The notes: generated by a model from the sequence alone, not told the origin. A stretch of 64,000 nucleotides of DNA from JBEVJK01 sp963791325 (GCA_963791325.1 CAWBRU010000022.1:1-64000); one strand, 5' to 3'. Positions 44,376 through 53,546 are shown, counted from the first letter of the stretch. Numbers and translations: made by a program.

Positions 44376-45794
44376 CTATCGCCGCGGATGGCTGAGGATC
44401 TTGCCGGGATTGAGGATACCGTGCGGGTCGAGTGCGCGCTTGATGTCGCGCATGAAATCGACCGCTTCGCCGAGCTCCTGGTCGAGGAAGGCCACCTTGC
44501 CCTGGCCGATGCCGTGCTCGCCGGTGCAGGTTCCGTCCATGCCGATGGCGCGCATATTGAGCCGATCGACGAACCTCTCCGCGCCGGCGATTTCGCTCGG
44601 GCTGTCGACGTCGATCAGCACCAGGACATGGAAGTTGCCGTCGCCGACATGGCCGGCGATCGGCGCAATCAGCCCCATCTCGGCGATGTCGGCCTCCGTC
44701 TCGGCGATGCATTCGGCAAGCTTGGAGATCGGCACGCAAACGTCGGTCGACAGGCCCTTGGCGCCGGGGCGCAGCGTCAGCGAGGCCCAATAGGCATCGT
44801 GGCGGGCCTTCCACAGCTTGGCGCGCTCTTCGGCCACCGCCGTCCACAGAAACGGGCCGCCGCCGAATTCCTGGGCGATCTCGCCGAAGGTCGTGGCTTG
44901 CTCCGCCACGCCCGTTTCGCTGCCGTGGAACTCGACAAACAGGCACGGTCCGACCGGGTAGTCGAGCTTGGAATGCTCGATCATGGCCCGCATCTGCAGC
45001 GCATTGACAAGCTCGATGCGGGCCACGGGAATGCCCATTTGGATGGTGGCGATGACCGCATTGCAGGCGTCCTCGACGCTCGGAAACGGACAGACACCGC
45101 CGGAGATCGCCTGCGGAATGCCGTAGAGCTTCAGCGTCAGCTCGGTGATGATGCCGAGCGTGCCCTCCGAGCCGATCAGCAGCCGGGTGAGATCATAGCC
45201 GGCGGACGACTTCTTGGCCCGCCTAGCTGTCCGGATGAGCCGCCCGTCGGCCATCACCGCCCTCAGCGACAGAACATTGTCGCGCATCGTGCCGTAGCGC
45301 ACCGCATTGGTGCCGGAGGCGCGCGTCGCCGCCATGCCGCCGAGGCTGGCATTGGCGCCGGGATCGATGGGGAAGAACAGTCCGGTGTCGCGCAGCTGAC
45401 GGTTGAGATCCTCGCGCGTGACCCCCGGCTCGACGGTGCAGTCGAGATCTTCCGGATTGACCGAGATCAGCCGATCGAGCCCCATCATGTCGATCGAGAT
45501 GCCGCCGCCCGGCGCATTGACATGACCCTCCAGCGACGTGCCGGTGCCGAACGGGATCACCGGGACACGGTGCTCCGCGCACGCCTGGACGACCGTCTGC
45601 ACATCTTCAGCCGCGCGGGCGAACACCACCGCGTCCGGCGGCTGGGTAGGGATATAGGTGGTGGTGTGTGCGTGCTGGGCACGGAGCGCGGCTCCCGTCT
45701 GCAGGCGCTCGCCGAAACGCTGCTTCAGGATGCCGAGCACGGTCGCAATGCCAACCTCGTTGCGTTCGACGATGTTGAGGTCGCTCAGAGCCAT
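44376..45794 (-). CDS. FAD-binding 2-hydroxyacid dehydrogenase (GlcD/D-lactate dehydrogenase type)
   Basis: 472 residues from ATG 45,794 (MALSDLNIVERNEVGIATVL), preceded by GGAGGAAAGC. It has a PCMH-type FAD domain (PDAVVFARAAEDVQTVVQAC, PFGTGTSLEGHVNAPGGG, LGGMAATRASGTNAVRYGTM) and a C-terminal FAD-oxidase domain ending AGHVGDGNFHVLVLIDVDSP, CTGEHGIGQGKVAFLDQELG, HGILNPGKILSHP. These are the hallmarks of the D-lactate/glycolate dehydrogenase family. No iron-sulfur partner (GlcF) is nearby, so a D-lactate dehydrogenase is more likely than glycolate oxidase. Confidence 0.85.
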   Translation of the reverse strand: MALSDLNIVERNEVGIATVLGILKQRFGERLQTGAALRAQHAHTTTYIPTQPPDAVVFARAAEDVQTVVQACAEHRVPVIPFGTGTSLEGHVNAPGGGISIDMMGLDRLISVNPEDLDCTVEPGVTREDLNRQLRDTGLFFPIDPGANASLGGMAATRASGTNAVRYGTMRDNVLSLRAVMADGRLIRTARRAKKSSAGYDLTRLLIGSEGTLGIITELTLKLYGIPQAISGGVCPFPSVEDACNAVIATIQMGIPVARIELVNALQMRAMIEHSKLDYPVGPCLFVEFHGSETGVAEQATTFGEIAQEFGGGPFLWTAVAEERAKLWKARHDAYWASLTLRPGAKGLSTDVCVPISKLAECIAETEADIAEMGLIAPIAGHVGDGNFHVLVLIDVDSPSEIAGAERFVDRLNMRAIGMDGTCTGEHGIGQGKVAFLDQELGEAVDFMRDIKRALDPHGILNPGKILSHPRR

Positions 45795-45923
45795 GCTTTC
45801 CTCCGTGGATGGACCAGCGCGAATGCTTTTGCTGTGGCCTGCTGCTCGCCTAATCTGCCGTTCGACGGGCTTTGTCCAGAGCCAGGCTCTTGCGCCGGAC
45901 AGCCATGCGATAGGAGTTGAACG

Positions 45924-46409
45924 ATGACCTTTGCCGCCCCGCTTCGCTCTCGCATCATGGCGATCGAGCCGGACTGGATCGACTACAATGGCCATCTCAA
46001 CATGGCCTTCTACAACGTCCTGTTCGACCGCAGTTCGGACGACGTTTTCGAACTGCTCGGGGTGGGGCCGGACTATGCGCGGCAGCAAAAGCTGACCATC
46101 TTCACCGCCGAGACCCACATCTGCTATGTGCAGGAGCTGCATCTCGCGCACCGCGTCACGGTGAGCTACCAGCTCATCGACCACGACGCGAAGCGTCTGC
46201 GGGCCTACCAGGAGATCCGCCATGTCGACGGCTGGCTCGCGGCAACCTGCGAATCGCTGTCGCTGCATGTCGATATGAGCGGCCCGCGGGTGGCCGATTT
46301 CCCGCCCGGGATCTTGGCGCGCATCGATGCGCTCGCCGAGGCCCATGGCGGGCTGCCCCGGCCTGAACGGGCCGGCCGCGCGATCGGGATCAAGCGCAAG
46401 CCCGGTTGA
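45924..46409 (+). CDS. Hot-dog-fold acyl-CoA thioesterase
   Basis: 161 residues. WIDYNGHLNMAFYNVLFDRS contains the DxNGHxN motif of the 4HBT family, with a candidate catalytic Asp, followed by HICYVQELHLAHRVTVSYQL and HVDGWLAATCESLSLHVDMS. Likely hydrolyses an acyl- or aryl-CoA thioester; substrate unknown. Its start is 129 bp from the divergent dehydrogenase. Confidence 0.8.
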   Translation: MTFAAPLRSRIMAIEPDWIDYNGHLNMAFYNVLFDRSSDDVFELLGVGPDYARQQKLTIFTAETHICYVQELHLAHRVTVSYQLIDHDAKRLRAYQEIRHVDGWLAATCESLSLHVDMSGPRVADFPPGILARIDALAEAHGGLPRPERAGRAIGIKRKPG

Positions 46410-46418
46410 GCCGCATCG

Positions 46419-46898
46419 TCAGGCTATCGCGTCGTCGCCGGCCACGGCCAAGCGTGCGTCGACGGGCGAGGACTGGATGATGGCGGTATTGGTCATCGCA
46501 TAGGGCGCGATGCGGTCGATCAAGGCTTCCAGCGCGGTGACGGAAGCCACCTGAACCTTGGCGATCAGGCAGTCCTCCCCGGTCACCCGGTCACAGGAGG
46601 CGACTTGCGGGATCGCCTTGACGATCTCGATCACCGCGGCGAGCTGACCGGGCACGGGGCGGATGCGCAGCCAGGCGGCGAGCGGCAGGCCGAGCGCCGC
46701 CGGGTTTACCTTGACGGTGTAGCCGGCAATGGTGCCGCTTTCCTCGAGCCGGCGCGGCCGCTCCGAAACACTCGGCCCGGAGAGCCCGACCCGGCGGGCG
46801 ATGTCGGCAACGCTGATGCGGGCGTCATCGACCAGCAAGCGCACGATGCGCCGATCGATGCCGTCCAAGCTGCCGTTTTCATAACGAAGGCGCCTCAT
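46419..46898 (-). CDS. Lrp/AsnC family transcriptional regulator
   Basis: 159 residues from ATG 46,898 (MRRLRYENGSLDGIDRRIVR); a start at 46,919 is also possible. The N-terminal HTH is LVDDARISVADIARRVGLSG with PSVSERPRRLEESGTIAGY. The C-terminal RAM domain has VKAIPQVASCDRVTGEDCLI. Divergent from an EamA exporter 101 bp away, which it probably regulates, as Lrp-type proteins often do for amino acid efflux genes. Confidence 0.88.
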   Translation of the reverse strand: MRRLRYENGSLDGIDRRIVRLLVDDARISVADIARRVGLSGPSVSERPRRLEESGTIAGYTVKVNPAALGLPLAAWLRIRPVPGQLAAVIEIVKAIPQVASCDRVTGEDCLIAKVQVASVTALEALIDRIAPYAMTNTAIIQSSPVDARLAVAGDDAIA

Positions 46899-46998
46899 GC
46901 AATTCACCTCCGCCTGCAAGGTCCCGTGACCCCAACACTCTTTCGACTGGCATAGAACAAGCGTCTTCGGCCTGCAACATTGAAGGCAAGGAGGATCG

Positions 46999-47874
46999 AT
47001 GCGTCTTGCCGCTCGAGTGACCGACGATGTCCCGCCGCAGGCCTGGTTCCTGATCAGCGCGGTGTTCCATTATCTCGGTCCTGCCTTTGCCGTGCTGCTC
47101 TTCGGTCAGCTCGGCCCGCTCGGCGTCGCCTGGCTCAGGATCTGTTCCGCAGCGCTCGTCCTTGCGCTGTTCACCCGCCCCTGGCGCACCTTCATCAAGA
47201 TCCGGGCATCCGAAGGTCGGCTGCTCGTCGCCTTCGGCATCTGTCTCGCCGCGATGAACTCGGTCTTCTATCTGGCGCTGGCGCGGCTGCCGCTCTCGCT
47301 CGTTGCCGCAATCGAGTTCGTCGGCACCCTGTCGCTGGCGCTCTATGGGGTGCGCAGCAGCCGCAATCTGGCGGCGCTGGCCGCAGCCGTGGCAGGCACC
47401 CTGCTCATCCTCAGGGTCCGGTGGAGCGGGGACGGGCTCGGGCTTATCTTCGCGGCCGCCAACGCGGTGCTGTTCGTCGCCTATGTCGTGCTTGGCCAGC
47501 GCCTCGCCGCGCGCGGTGCCGGGACCGGCATTGCCAGGCTGGGGGCGGCGATGGCGGTTGCGGCGGTGGTGGCGCTGCCGGTGGGCATCGGCGAAGCGAG
47601 CGCTGCTTGGTCATCGCCGGCTCTGCTCGCGGCAGCCTTCGGGGTGGGCATCTCCTCTTCGGTGGTGCCCTATGTCTGCGACCAGCTGGCGCTGGCGCGG
47701 CTGCCGCGCGCCAGCTTTGCGCTGATGCTGTCGCTGTTGCCGGCAACGGCGACCGCGGTCGGAGCGCTGGTGCTCGGGCAAGTGCCGGGCCTGAGGGATC
47801 TTGCCGGGATCGCGCTGGTGGTGGGCGGCGTCGCCCTCCACCGGCCGCTGCCGAAGCGGGCCCGCCTCAGCTAA
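46999..47874 (+). CDS. EamA family exporter (RhtA-like)
   Basis: 291 residues with ten predicted membrane spans and two EamA repeats (for example LVAFGICLAAMNSVFYLALA, LPLSLVAAIEFVGTLSLALY, VVPYVCDQLALARLPRASFA, LRDLAGIALVVGGVALHRPL). It resembles RhtA, the threonine/homoserine exporter of the inner membrane. The divergent Lrp-type gene supports an amino acid efflux role (inference). Its 3' end overlaps the converging hydrolase by 8 bp. Confidence 0.85.
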   Translation: MRLAARVTDDVPPQAWFLISAVFHYLGPAFAVLLFGQLGPLGVAWLRICSAALVLALFTRPWRTFIKIRASEGRLLVAFGICLAAMNSVFYLALARLPLSLVAAIEFVGTLSLALYGVRSSRNLAALAAAVAGTLLILRVRWSGDGLGLIFAAANAVLFVAYVVLGQRLAARGAGTGIARLGAAMAVAAVVALPVGIGEASAAWSSPALLAAAFGVGISSSVVPYVCDQLALARLPRASFALMLSLLPATATAVGALVLGQVPGLRDLAGIALVVGGVALHRPLPKRARLS

Positions 47875-48745
47875 GCTTCTGCTTGAGGAAGTCGATCGTC
47901 CGCGACCAGGCAAGCTCGGCGGCGGCCTTGTCGTAGCGGGCAGCCGAGGTATCGTTGTTGAAGGCATGCTGGACGCCGTCATAGACGTAGACCGTGTACT
48001 CCTTGCCGGCCTTCTCCAGCGCTGCCTTGTAGGCATCGATGCCGGCGTCGATGCGCTCGTCGAGCCCGGCATAGTGGAGCAGAAGCGGCGCCTTGATCTT
48101 GGCGACATCCTCCGACTTGGGCTGCCGGCCGTAATAGGCCACCGCAGCATCGAGATCGGGCGCATTGACGGCCAGATCGTTGACCACCCCGCCGCCCCAG
48201 CAGAAGCCGATCACCCCGACCTTGCCATTGGCACCGCCGTCCGCCTTGAGGTAGTCGATCACCGCCATTCCTTCGGCGATCGGCTGCTCCATGCCGAGCT
48301 TTTCGAACATCGTCCGGGCCTGATCCTCGTCGGCCGGCGTGCCGCCGAGCGGCGACAGAAGATCCGGCGCCAAGACGATGAAGCCCTCGAGCGCCACGCG
48401 CCTTGCGACGTCGCGGATGTGGTCGTTCAGGCCGCGGTTTTCATGGATCACGACCACCGCCGGCAGCTTGCCGGACGCGGCGGCGGGACGCACCAGATAG
48501 CCCTTGATCGAACCGCCGTCCTTGCCGGGGATCGTCACCTCCTCGGCCTTCAGCCGGCCGTCGTCCGCCGGCACGATCGCTGCGCGCGCAAGGTCGGCGG
48601 CAAGCAAGGGCGCGATTGCCGCCGCAGCGGCGGCCGAACCGGCGAGCTTGGTGAGGTTGTCCATGAACCGGCGGCGATCGAGGGTGAGATGCGTATATTC
48701 GTCATAAGCGTCGATCATCGCCTGGGTGATCTTCGGCGTCGTCAT
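47867..48745 (-). CDS. Dienelactone hydrolase family protein, Tat-exported
   Basis: 292 residues. A twin-arginine-type signal follows a short N-tail (HLTLDRRRFMDNLTKLAGSA). The alpha/beta-hydrolase core has the catalytic Cys in VGVIGFCWGGGVVNDLAVN, Asp in LLLHYAGLDERIDAGID and His in YVYDGVQHAFNND, as in dienelactone hydrolases (Cys-Asp-His). VVVIHENRGLNDHIRDVARR is the conserved early motif. Substrate unknown; many periplasmic members are not true dienelactone hydrolases. Confidence 0.88.
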   Translation of the reverse strand: MTTPKITQAMIDAYDEYTHLTLDRRRFMDNLTKLAGSAAAAAAIAPLLAADLARAAIVPADDGRLKAEEVTIPGKDGGSIKGYLVRPAAASGKLPAVVVIHENRGLNDHIRDVARRVALEGFIVLAPDLLSPLGGTPADEDQARTMFEKLGMEQPIAEGMAVIDYLKADGGANGKVGVIGFCWGGGVVNDLAVNAPDLDAAVAYYGRQPKSEDVAKIKAPLLLHYAGLDERIDAGIDAYKAALEKAGKEYTVYVYDGVQHAFNNDTSAARYDKAAAELAWSRTIDFLKQKLS

Positions 48746-48861
48746 CTTTGCGGCTCCTCCACTCCGTCGACAATCGCGGACATAGCGATCTCACCGGAAG
48801 GGTCCAATCAACGTTTCTTGAGCATAGATTCCAAACGGCCGGAGCCGGCGCCGTTTTCGTT

Positions 48862-48889
48862 TTGACAGGGCGCAATTCTTTACTATGTT
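48862..48889 (+). promoter_or_regulatory. Candidate sigma70 promoter of the L,D-transpeptidase gene
   Basis: TTGACA at 48,862-48,867 and TATGTT at 48,884-48,889 are separated by 16 bp, 28 bp upstream of the start codon. The -35 is a perfect consensus match. The short untranslated leader is plausible. Confidence 0.5.
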
Positions 48890-48916
48890 CGGCTGCTTTT
48901 TCGGCTCGAGGGGACA

Positions 48917-49624
48917 ATGCCGATGACTTTTTCCCGCAGAACAATTGTGCTTGGCGGCCTGGCGCTGGCATCGGCCGCCGGCTTGGGCGGCCGGCCGGCG
49001 TGGGCGGTCGCTGCCAAGCCGGCCACCGCGAAGCCGACGTCGTGGTTTGCCGGTACCGCGGTCGACAACGGGGTTACCTTCCGACGGACCAATTTCGCCA
49101 AGGTCGATAAGAGGTGGCAGCGGCAGATCGTCAAATATTACAGCAGCGAGCCGATCGGCACCGTCGTCGTCGATACCCGTCACCATTTCCTCTACGTCAT
49201 CCTGGAGAACAAGACGGCGATCCGCTACGGGGTCGGCGTCGGCAAGGAAGGCTTCAAGTGGTATGGCCATGCGACCATCGACCGGCGTGCGCTCTGGCCG
49301 CGCTGGGTGCCGCCGGCCGAGATGATCAAGCGCCGTCCCGAGCTGCCGCCGTTCATCGCCGGCGGCGCGCCCGACAATCCGCTCGGGCCGCGGGCGCTGT
49401 ACCTTTACCGTGACGGCGCCGACCTCGGCTATCGGCTGCACGGCACGCTCGAGCCGTGGAGCATCGGCACCGATGCCTCCAGCGGCTGCATCCGGATGTT
49501 CCCGGAAGATATTATCGACCTCTATCAGCGGGCACCGATCGGCACCTATGTCCAGGTGCTGCCGCACATCGCCGACCAGGCCGAAAAGGCCAACCAGCTG
49601 CAGGACGACGTCAGCCTGCAATGA
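48917..49624 (+). CDS. L,D-transpeptidase (YkuD family)
   Basis: 235 residues. A Tat-like or Sec signal (MTFSRRTIVLGGLALASAAG, cleavage after AWA) precedes the YkuD domain (PIGTVVVDTRHHFLYVILEN, YGVGVGKEGFKWYGHATIDR) with the catalytic HGT...SSGCIRM (His and Cys near residues 178-194). It makes 3-3 peptidoglycan crosslinks or anchors proteins. It overlaps the following OmpA-type gene by 4 bp (ATGA), so both are translated together. Confidence 0.92.
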   Translation: MPMTFSRRTIVLGGLALASAAGLGGRPAWAVAAKPATAKPTSWFAGTAVDNGVTFRRTNFAKVDKRWQRQIVKYYSSEPIGTVVVDTRHHFLYVILENKTAIRYGVGVGKEGFKWYGHATIDRRALWPRWVPPAEMIKRRPELPPFIAGGAPDNPLGPRALYLYRDGADLGYRLHGTLEPWSIGTDASSGCIRMFPEDIIDLYQRAPIGTYVQVLPHIADQAEKANQLQDDVSLQ

Positions 49625-50166
49625 GGTCCTCCCGCCAAATGCTCAACCGCTCCTCCTTGGCGCGGCCGCTCACCGCGGCTGCCCTCGCCATCGGCCTGGC
49701 CGCGCTTGCGGCCTGCTCGAGTTCGTCCACGCTCGAGCAACCGAAGCCCGACGTCACCAATGCCGAGGTCGCCAACTTCCAGAACGTGCAGCCGGGCAGC
49801 GAGGAGGATTTCATCCTCAATGTCGGCCGGCGCATCTATTTCACCCAAGGCTCGGCCGAGCTTGATTCGGTCGCCAAGACAACGCTCGACGGTCAGGTGG
49901 CGTGGCTGCGCAAATACCCGTCCTGGCTGGTCAAGCTGCAAGGATTTGCCGACGATCAGGGGTCGGCGGCCCAGATGGTCACGTTGTCGCAGAAGCGGGC
50001 CGACGTGGTGATGGCCTACCTCACCTCGCAAGGCATCGATGGCAGCCGGATGTGGGCGAAAGGCTACGGAAAGGATCGCCTGGTACGCGCCTGCACGGAG
50101 AATTCCTGCAAGGTCCAGAACCGCCGCGTCGTTACCAATCTGCGCGACGCGCGCGACCAGCCATAG
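49621..50166 (+). CDS. OmpA family peptidoglycan-binding lipoprotein
   Basis: 181 residues from ATG 49,621 (or 175 from ATG 49,639). Lipobox LAALAACSSS gives a lipidated Cys. The C-terminal OmpA/MotB domain has RRIYFTQGSAELDSVAKTTL, VKLQGFADDQGSAAQMVTLS and QKRADVVMAYLTSQGID. It resembles Pal but stands outside the tol-pal cluster. Coupling to an L,D-transpeptidase suggests joint work at the peptidoglycan-outer membrane interface. Confidence 0.85.
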   Translation: MRSSRQMLNRSSLARPLTAAALAIGLAALAACSSSSTLEQPKPDVTNAEVANFQNVQPGSEEDFILNVGRRIYFTQGSAELDSVAKTTLDGQVAWLRKYPSWLVKLQGFADDQGSAAQMVTLSQKRADVVMAYLTSQGIDGSRMWAKGYGKDRLVRACTENSCKVQNRRVVTNLRDARDQP

Positions 50167-50284
50167 TCCTGAGCCAATTCCCCCTGCGGCGCTCGTCGGG
50201 GCGCGCCTGCCGATTCGGAAAGCCGAGTACAAAACAGCAACGTTTGCTGGCCTTTCCTGCCGAAATCACTACATTCGGCTTCTC

Positions 50285-52801
50285 ATGACAGGCATCCCCG
50301 ACGATATGCCCTTCTTTGACGAGCCGCCGCCGGCAGCCCGTCCCGCGCGCTCCGGCGACGGCCAAGGCGGGCTCGCCGCACGGGCCATGGCCGCCCGCCA
50401 AGGCGGTGCGGCGCGCTACCTCGAGGGGCTCAACCCGGAGCAGCGGCTGGCCGTCGAGACCACCGAAGGCCCGGTTCTGGTGCTCGCCGGCGCCGGCACC
50501 GGCAAGACCCGGGTGCTGACCACGCGGATCGCCCACATCCTGGCCACCGGCCGCGCCTTTCCCTCGCAGATCCTCGCCGTGACCTTCACCAACAAGGCGG
50601 CGCGCGAGATGCGGCAGCGCATCGGCGTCCTGGTCGGCGAGGCCGTCGAGGGCATGCCGTGGCTCGGCACCTTCCATTCGATCGGGGTGAAGCTCCTGCG
50701 CCGCCACGCCGAGCTTGCCGGCCTGTCGAGCGGTTTCACCATCCTCGATACCGACGACGTGGCGCGGCTGGTCAAGCAGCTGATCCAGGCCGAAGGGCTC
50801 GACGACAAGCGCTGGCCGGCGCGCCAGTTCGCGATGATGATCGACGGCTGGAAGAACAAGGGCCTCGGACCCACGGAAATATCCGAGGGCGATGCACGGG
50901 CGTTCGGCAATGGCCGGGGCCGGCAGCTCTATCAAGCCTATCAGGACCGGCTGACCACGCTCAACGCCTGCGACTTCGGCGATCTTCTCTGCCTGCCGAT
51001 CCGCATCTTCCGCGCCTATCCGGAGGTGCTCAAGGAATACCACCGGCGCTTCCGCTACATCCTCGTCGACGAATATCAGGACACCAACACGGCGCAATAT
51101 CTCTGGCTCAGGCTGCTCGCCCAGCGCCCCGATGCGGCCAATGGCGACCGCCGCGCCGTCAACATCTGCTGCGTGGGCGACGACGACCAGTCGATCTACG
51201 GCTGGCGCGGCGCCGAGGTCGACAACATTCTGCGCTTCGAAAAGGATTTTCCCGGCGCCGTGGTGATCCGGCTCGAGCGCAACTATCGCTCGACCGCGCA
51301 CATCCTGGGCACTGCCTCGCATCTGATCGCCCACAATGAGGGCCGCCTCGGCAAGACGCTGTTCACCGATGCCGCCGATCCCGACGACGCCAAGGTGACG
51401 GTGCATGCGGCCTGGGATTCGGAGGAGGAGGCACGCGCCGTCGGCGAGGAGATCGAGCGCCACCAGCGCCAGGGCGGCAGGCTCAACGATATGGCGATCC
51501 TGGTGCGCGCCTCCTTTCAGATGCGTGAATTCGAGGACCGGTTCGTGACACTGGGATTGAACTACCGGGTCATCGGAGGTCCCCGCTTCTACGAGCGGAT
51601 GGAGATCCGCGATGCGCTCGCCTTCTTCCGCGTGGTCGCGCAGCCGGCCGACGATCTGGCGCTCGAGCGGATCATCAACGTCCCCAAGCGGGGGCTCGGC
51701 GAATCCACCATTCGCCAGATTCACGACACCGCGCGCGCCCGCCGCATTCCGATGTTGCAGGCCGCCGCCGAGCTCGCCGAAAGCGACGAGCTCAAGCCCA
51801 AGCCACGCGCCGCACTGCGCCAAGTCGCTGCCAATTTCGAGCGCTGGCGCAATCTGCTCGATACGAGGCCGCACACCGAGCTCGCCGAAACCATTCTCGA
51901 GGAGTCGGGCTACACCGACATGTGGAAGAACGACCGCTCGGTCGAGGCCCCCGGCCGGCTGGAAAACCTGAAAGAGCTGGTCCGCTCGATGGAGGAATAC
52001 GAATCGCTGCGCTCCTTCCTCGAGCATGTCGCGCTGGTCATGGACGCCGAGCAGAGTGAGGAACTCGACGCCGTCAACATCATGACGCTGCATTCGGCCA
52101 AGGGGCTGGAGTTCGAGACCGTGTTCCTACCGGGCTGGGAGGAAGGCCTGTTTCCGCATCAGCGCTCGCTCGACGAGGGCGGGCGCGCCGGCCTGGAGGA
52201 AGAGCGGCGCCTGGCCTATGTCGGGCTGACGCGGGCCAAGAAGCATCTGCATATCTGGTTCGTCTCCAATCGGCGGATCCATGGCCTGTGGCAATCGACG
52301 GTGCCGTCGCGCTTCCTGGACGAGCTGCCGGAGGCGCATGTCGATATCGCCGAAGGCGGGCAGAGCTACGGCGGCTACGGCTATGGCGGCGGCACCCGGA
52401 AGAACCCCTATGGGCCATCGCGCTTCGACGATCTCGGCGGCGCGGCGTTCTCCAACAGCTATCAGACCCCGGGCTGGCAGCGCGCCCAGCAGAACCGCAC
52501 CGCGGCGACCGATCGCAATTGGGGCACCCGCTCCGGTCACGCGGTCGAGCGGATCGGTTACGGCGAAACCGACTCAGGCTATGGCGCCGGGCGCGGCTCG
52601 ATCAAGTCGCGCACCATCGAGGGAGAGCTGGTCGCCAAGTCGGTGTCGAGCGAGCCCTCCCCCTTCAGCCTCGGCGACCGGGTCTTTCACCAAAAATTCG
52701 GCAACGGCAACGTCGCCGGGATCGAAGGCAACAAGCTCACCATCGACTTCGACAAGGCCGGTCAGAAGAAGGTGCTGGACAGCTTCGTCAGCCGCGTCTG
52801 A
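50285..52801 (+). CDS. uvrD: UvrD/PcrA-type DNA helicase
   Basis: 838 residues from ATG 50,285. SF1 motifs: LNPEQRLAVETTEGPVLVLA, GAGTGKTRVLTTRI (I), FTNKAAREMRQRI (Ia), ILVDEYQDTNTAQYLWL (II), VGDDDQSIYGWRGAE (III), VIRLERNYRST (IV), VNIMTLHSAKGLEFETVFLP (V), EEERRLAYVGLTRAKKHLHI (VI). A Gly/Tyr-rich linker (about residues 693-720) precedes the C-terminal RNA-polymerase-binding-like domain (LGDRVFHQKFGNGNVAGIEG). Acts in nucleotide excision and mismatch repair. The longer open frame to 50,039 overlaps the previous gene. Confidence 0.93.
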   Translation: MTGIPDDMPFFDEPPPAARPARSGDGQGGLAARAMAARQGGAARYLEGLNPEQRLAVETTEGPVLVLAGAGTGKTRVLTTRIAHILATGRAFPSQILAVTFTNKAAREMRQRIGVLVGEAVEGMPWLGTFHSIGVKLLRRHAELAGLSSGFTILDTDDVARLVKQLIQAEGLDDKRWPARQFAMMIDGWKNKGLGPTEISEGDARAFGNGRGRQLYQAYQDRLTTLNACDFGDLLCLPIRIFRAYPEVLKEYHRRFRYILVDEYQDTNTAQYLWLRLLAQRPDAANGDRRAVNICCVGDDDQSIYGWRGAEVDNILRFEKDFPGAVVIRLERNYRSTAHILGTASHLIAHNEGRLGKTLFTDAADPDDAKVTVHAAWDSEEEARAVGEEIERHQRQGGRLNDMAILVRASFQMREFEDRFVTLGLNYRVIGGPRFYERMEIRDALAFFRVVAQPADDLALERIINVPKRGLGESTIRQIHDTARARRIPMLQAAAELAESDELKPKPRAALRQVAANFERWRNLLDTRPHTELAETILEESGYTDMWKNDRSVEAPGRLENLKELVRSMEEYESLRSFLEHVALVMDAEQSEELDAVNIMTLHSAKGLEFETVFLPGWEEGLFPHQRSLDEGGRAGLEEERRLAYVGLTRAKKHLHIWFVSNRRIHGLWQSTVPSRFLDELPEAHVDIAEGGQSYGGYGYGGGTRKNPYGPSRFDDLGGAAFSNSYQTPGWQRAQQNRTAATDRNWGTRSGHAVERIGYGETDSGYGAGRGSIKSRTIEGELVAKSVSSEPSPFSLGDRVFHQKFGNGNVAGIEGNKLTIDFDKAGQKKVLDSFVSRV

Positions 52802-52821
52802 GGGCCGACAGGAAGGCGTCG

Positions 52822-53325
52822 TCAGGCTGCCGCTTTGCTGCGCGGTTTCGGGCGGCGCGGAGATTTGGCCTCCGAGGCGTTCGGCGTTGCGCCCGCCTTT
52901 ACCCGCTGGCTGACGCGCTCCTTGAGCTCGCCCTCCGCCACGCCTTCATCGTGGGCCTTCTGCTCGTGGTCGGCTTGCTTGGCCGCGTTCTCGCAGCGTT
53001 TGCGGAACTCCTCGACCTCGGTCTCCGTCAGATGTTCGATGCCGATGAAATGGTTGTGGCCTTCGCTCACCCGGATCAGCTCGTCGAGCTTGGCTTGGAT
53101 GGCGGCGCCGTCGCGGTTCTGGGTGTTTTGGATCAGGAACACCATCAGGAACGTCACGATCGTGGTGCCGGTGTTGATGATCAGCTGCCAGGTGTCGGAA
53201 AAACCGAACAGCGGGCCGGTGACCGCCCAGACGACGACGATGGTGCAGCAGAGGACGAACGCCAGCGGCGTGCCCGTGGCGTAGGCGACGTGGTTAGCGA
53301 TCTTGGTGAACGCTTTCTCGAACAT
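52822..53325 (-). CDS. Low-affinity iron permease family protein
   Basis: 167 residues. Two membrane spans near the N-terminus (GTPLAFVLCCTIVVVWAVTG, LIINTGTTIVTFLMVFLIQN) are followed by TQNRDGAAIQAKLDELIRVS, the typical motif of the small Fet4-like bacterial family, and a charged C-terminal tail rich in Lys. The name comes from the yeast homologue; transport by the short bacterial form is not established. Confidence 0.85.
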   Translation of the reverse strand: MFEKAFTKIANHVAYATGTPLAFVLCCTIVVVWAVTGPLFGFSDTWQLIINTGTTIVTFLMVFLIQNTQNRDGAAIQAKLDELIRVSEGHNHFIGIEHLTETEVEEFRKRCENAAKQADHEQKAHDEGVAEGELKERVSQRVKAGATPNASEAKSPRRPKPRSKAAA

Positions 53326-53449
53326 GAAATGTTCCCTCGACTCGGCACAACAATTCGCGAGTCGGGCAAACGGTTCCAGGTTCAGCGCGGCACGGCAGAC
53401 GGCTCAGCGGGTCATCCTTTCGGGCTCGGCGCCTCGCCGGGGCCTTCAA

Positions 53450-53546
53450 GCAATTCCAGGAGAAGCCGAAACCGGTTCCGCGTCCGGAATTGCGGAAAAA
53501 CAAAGACTTAGAACGGGTCAGCAATTCGAAGAAACGCTGAACCGGC
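53450..53546. repeat. Dispersed intergenic repeat, copy 2
   Basis: It begins GCAATTCCAGGAGAAGCC and contains CCGGAATTGCGG and the core AAACAAAGACTTA (53,498-53,510). It ends near GAAACGCTGAACC, just before the stop of the secreted-protein gene. Same family as the copies at 40,148 and 57,938. Confidence 0.65.

Noticed and set aside
42397..44793. 798-codon plus-strand frame opposite the AsmA gene
   Set aside because: Composition typical of antisense frames in GC-rich DNA and no recognisable domain; AsmA on the minus strand has coherent domains.
44352..45920. 522-codon plus-strand frame opposite the FAD dehydrogenase
   Set aside because: Antisense shadow; the dehydrogenase has full family motifs.
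48862..48886. Alternative promoter using TACTAT as -10 for the L,D-transpeptidase
   Set aside because: The spacer to TTGACA would be only 13 bp; TATGTT at 16 bp fits better.
50132..52093. 653-codon minus-strand frame opposite uvrD
   Set aside because: Antisense shadow with no motifs; UvrD carries all SF1 motifs.
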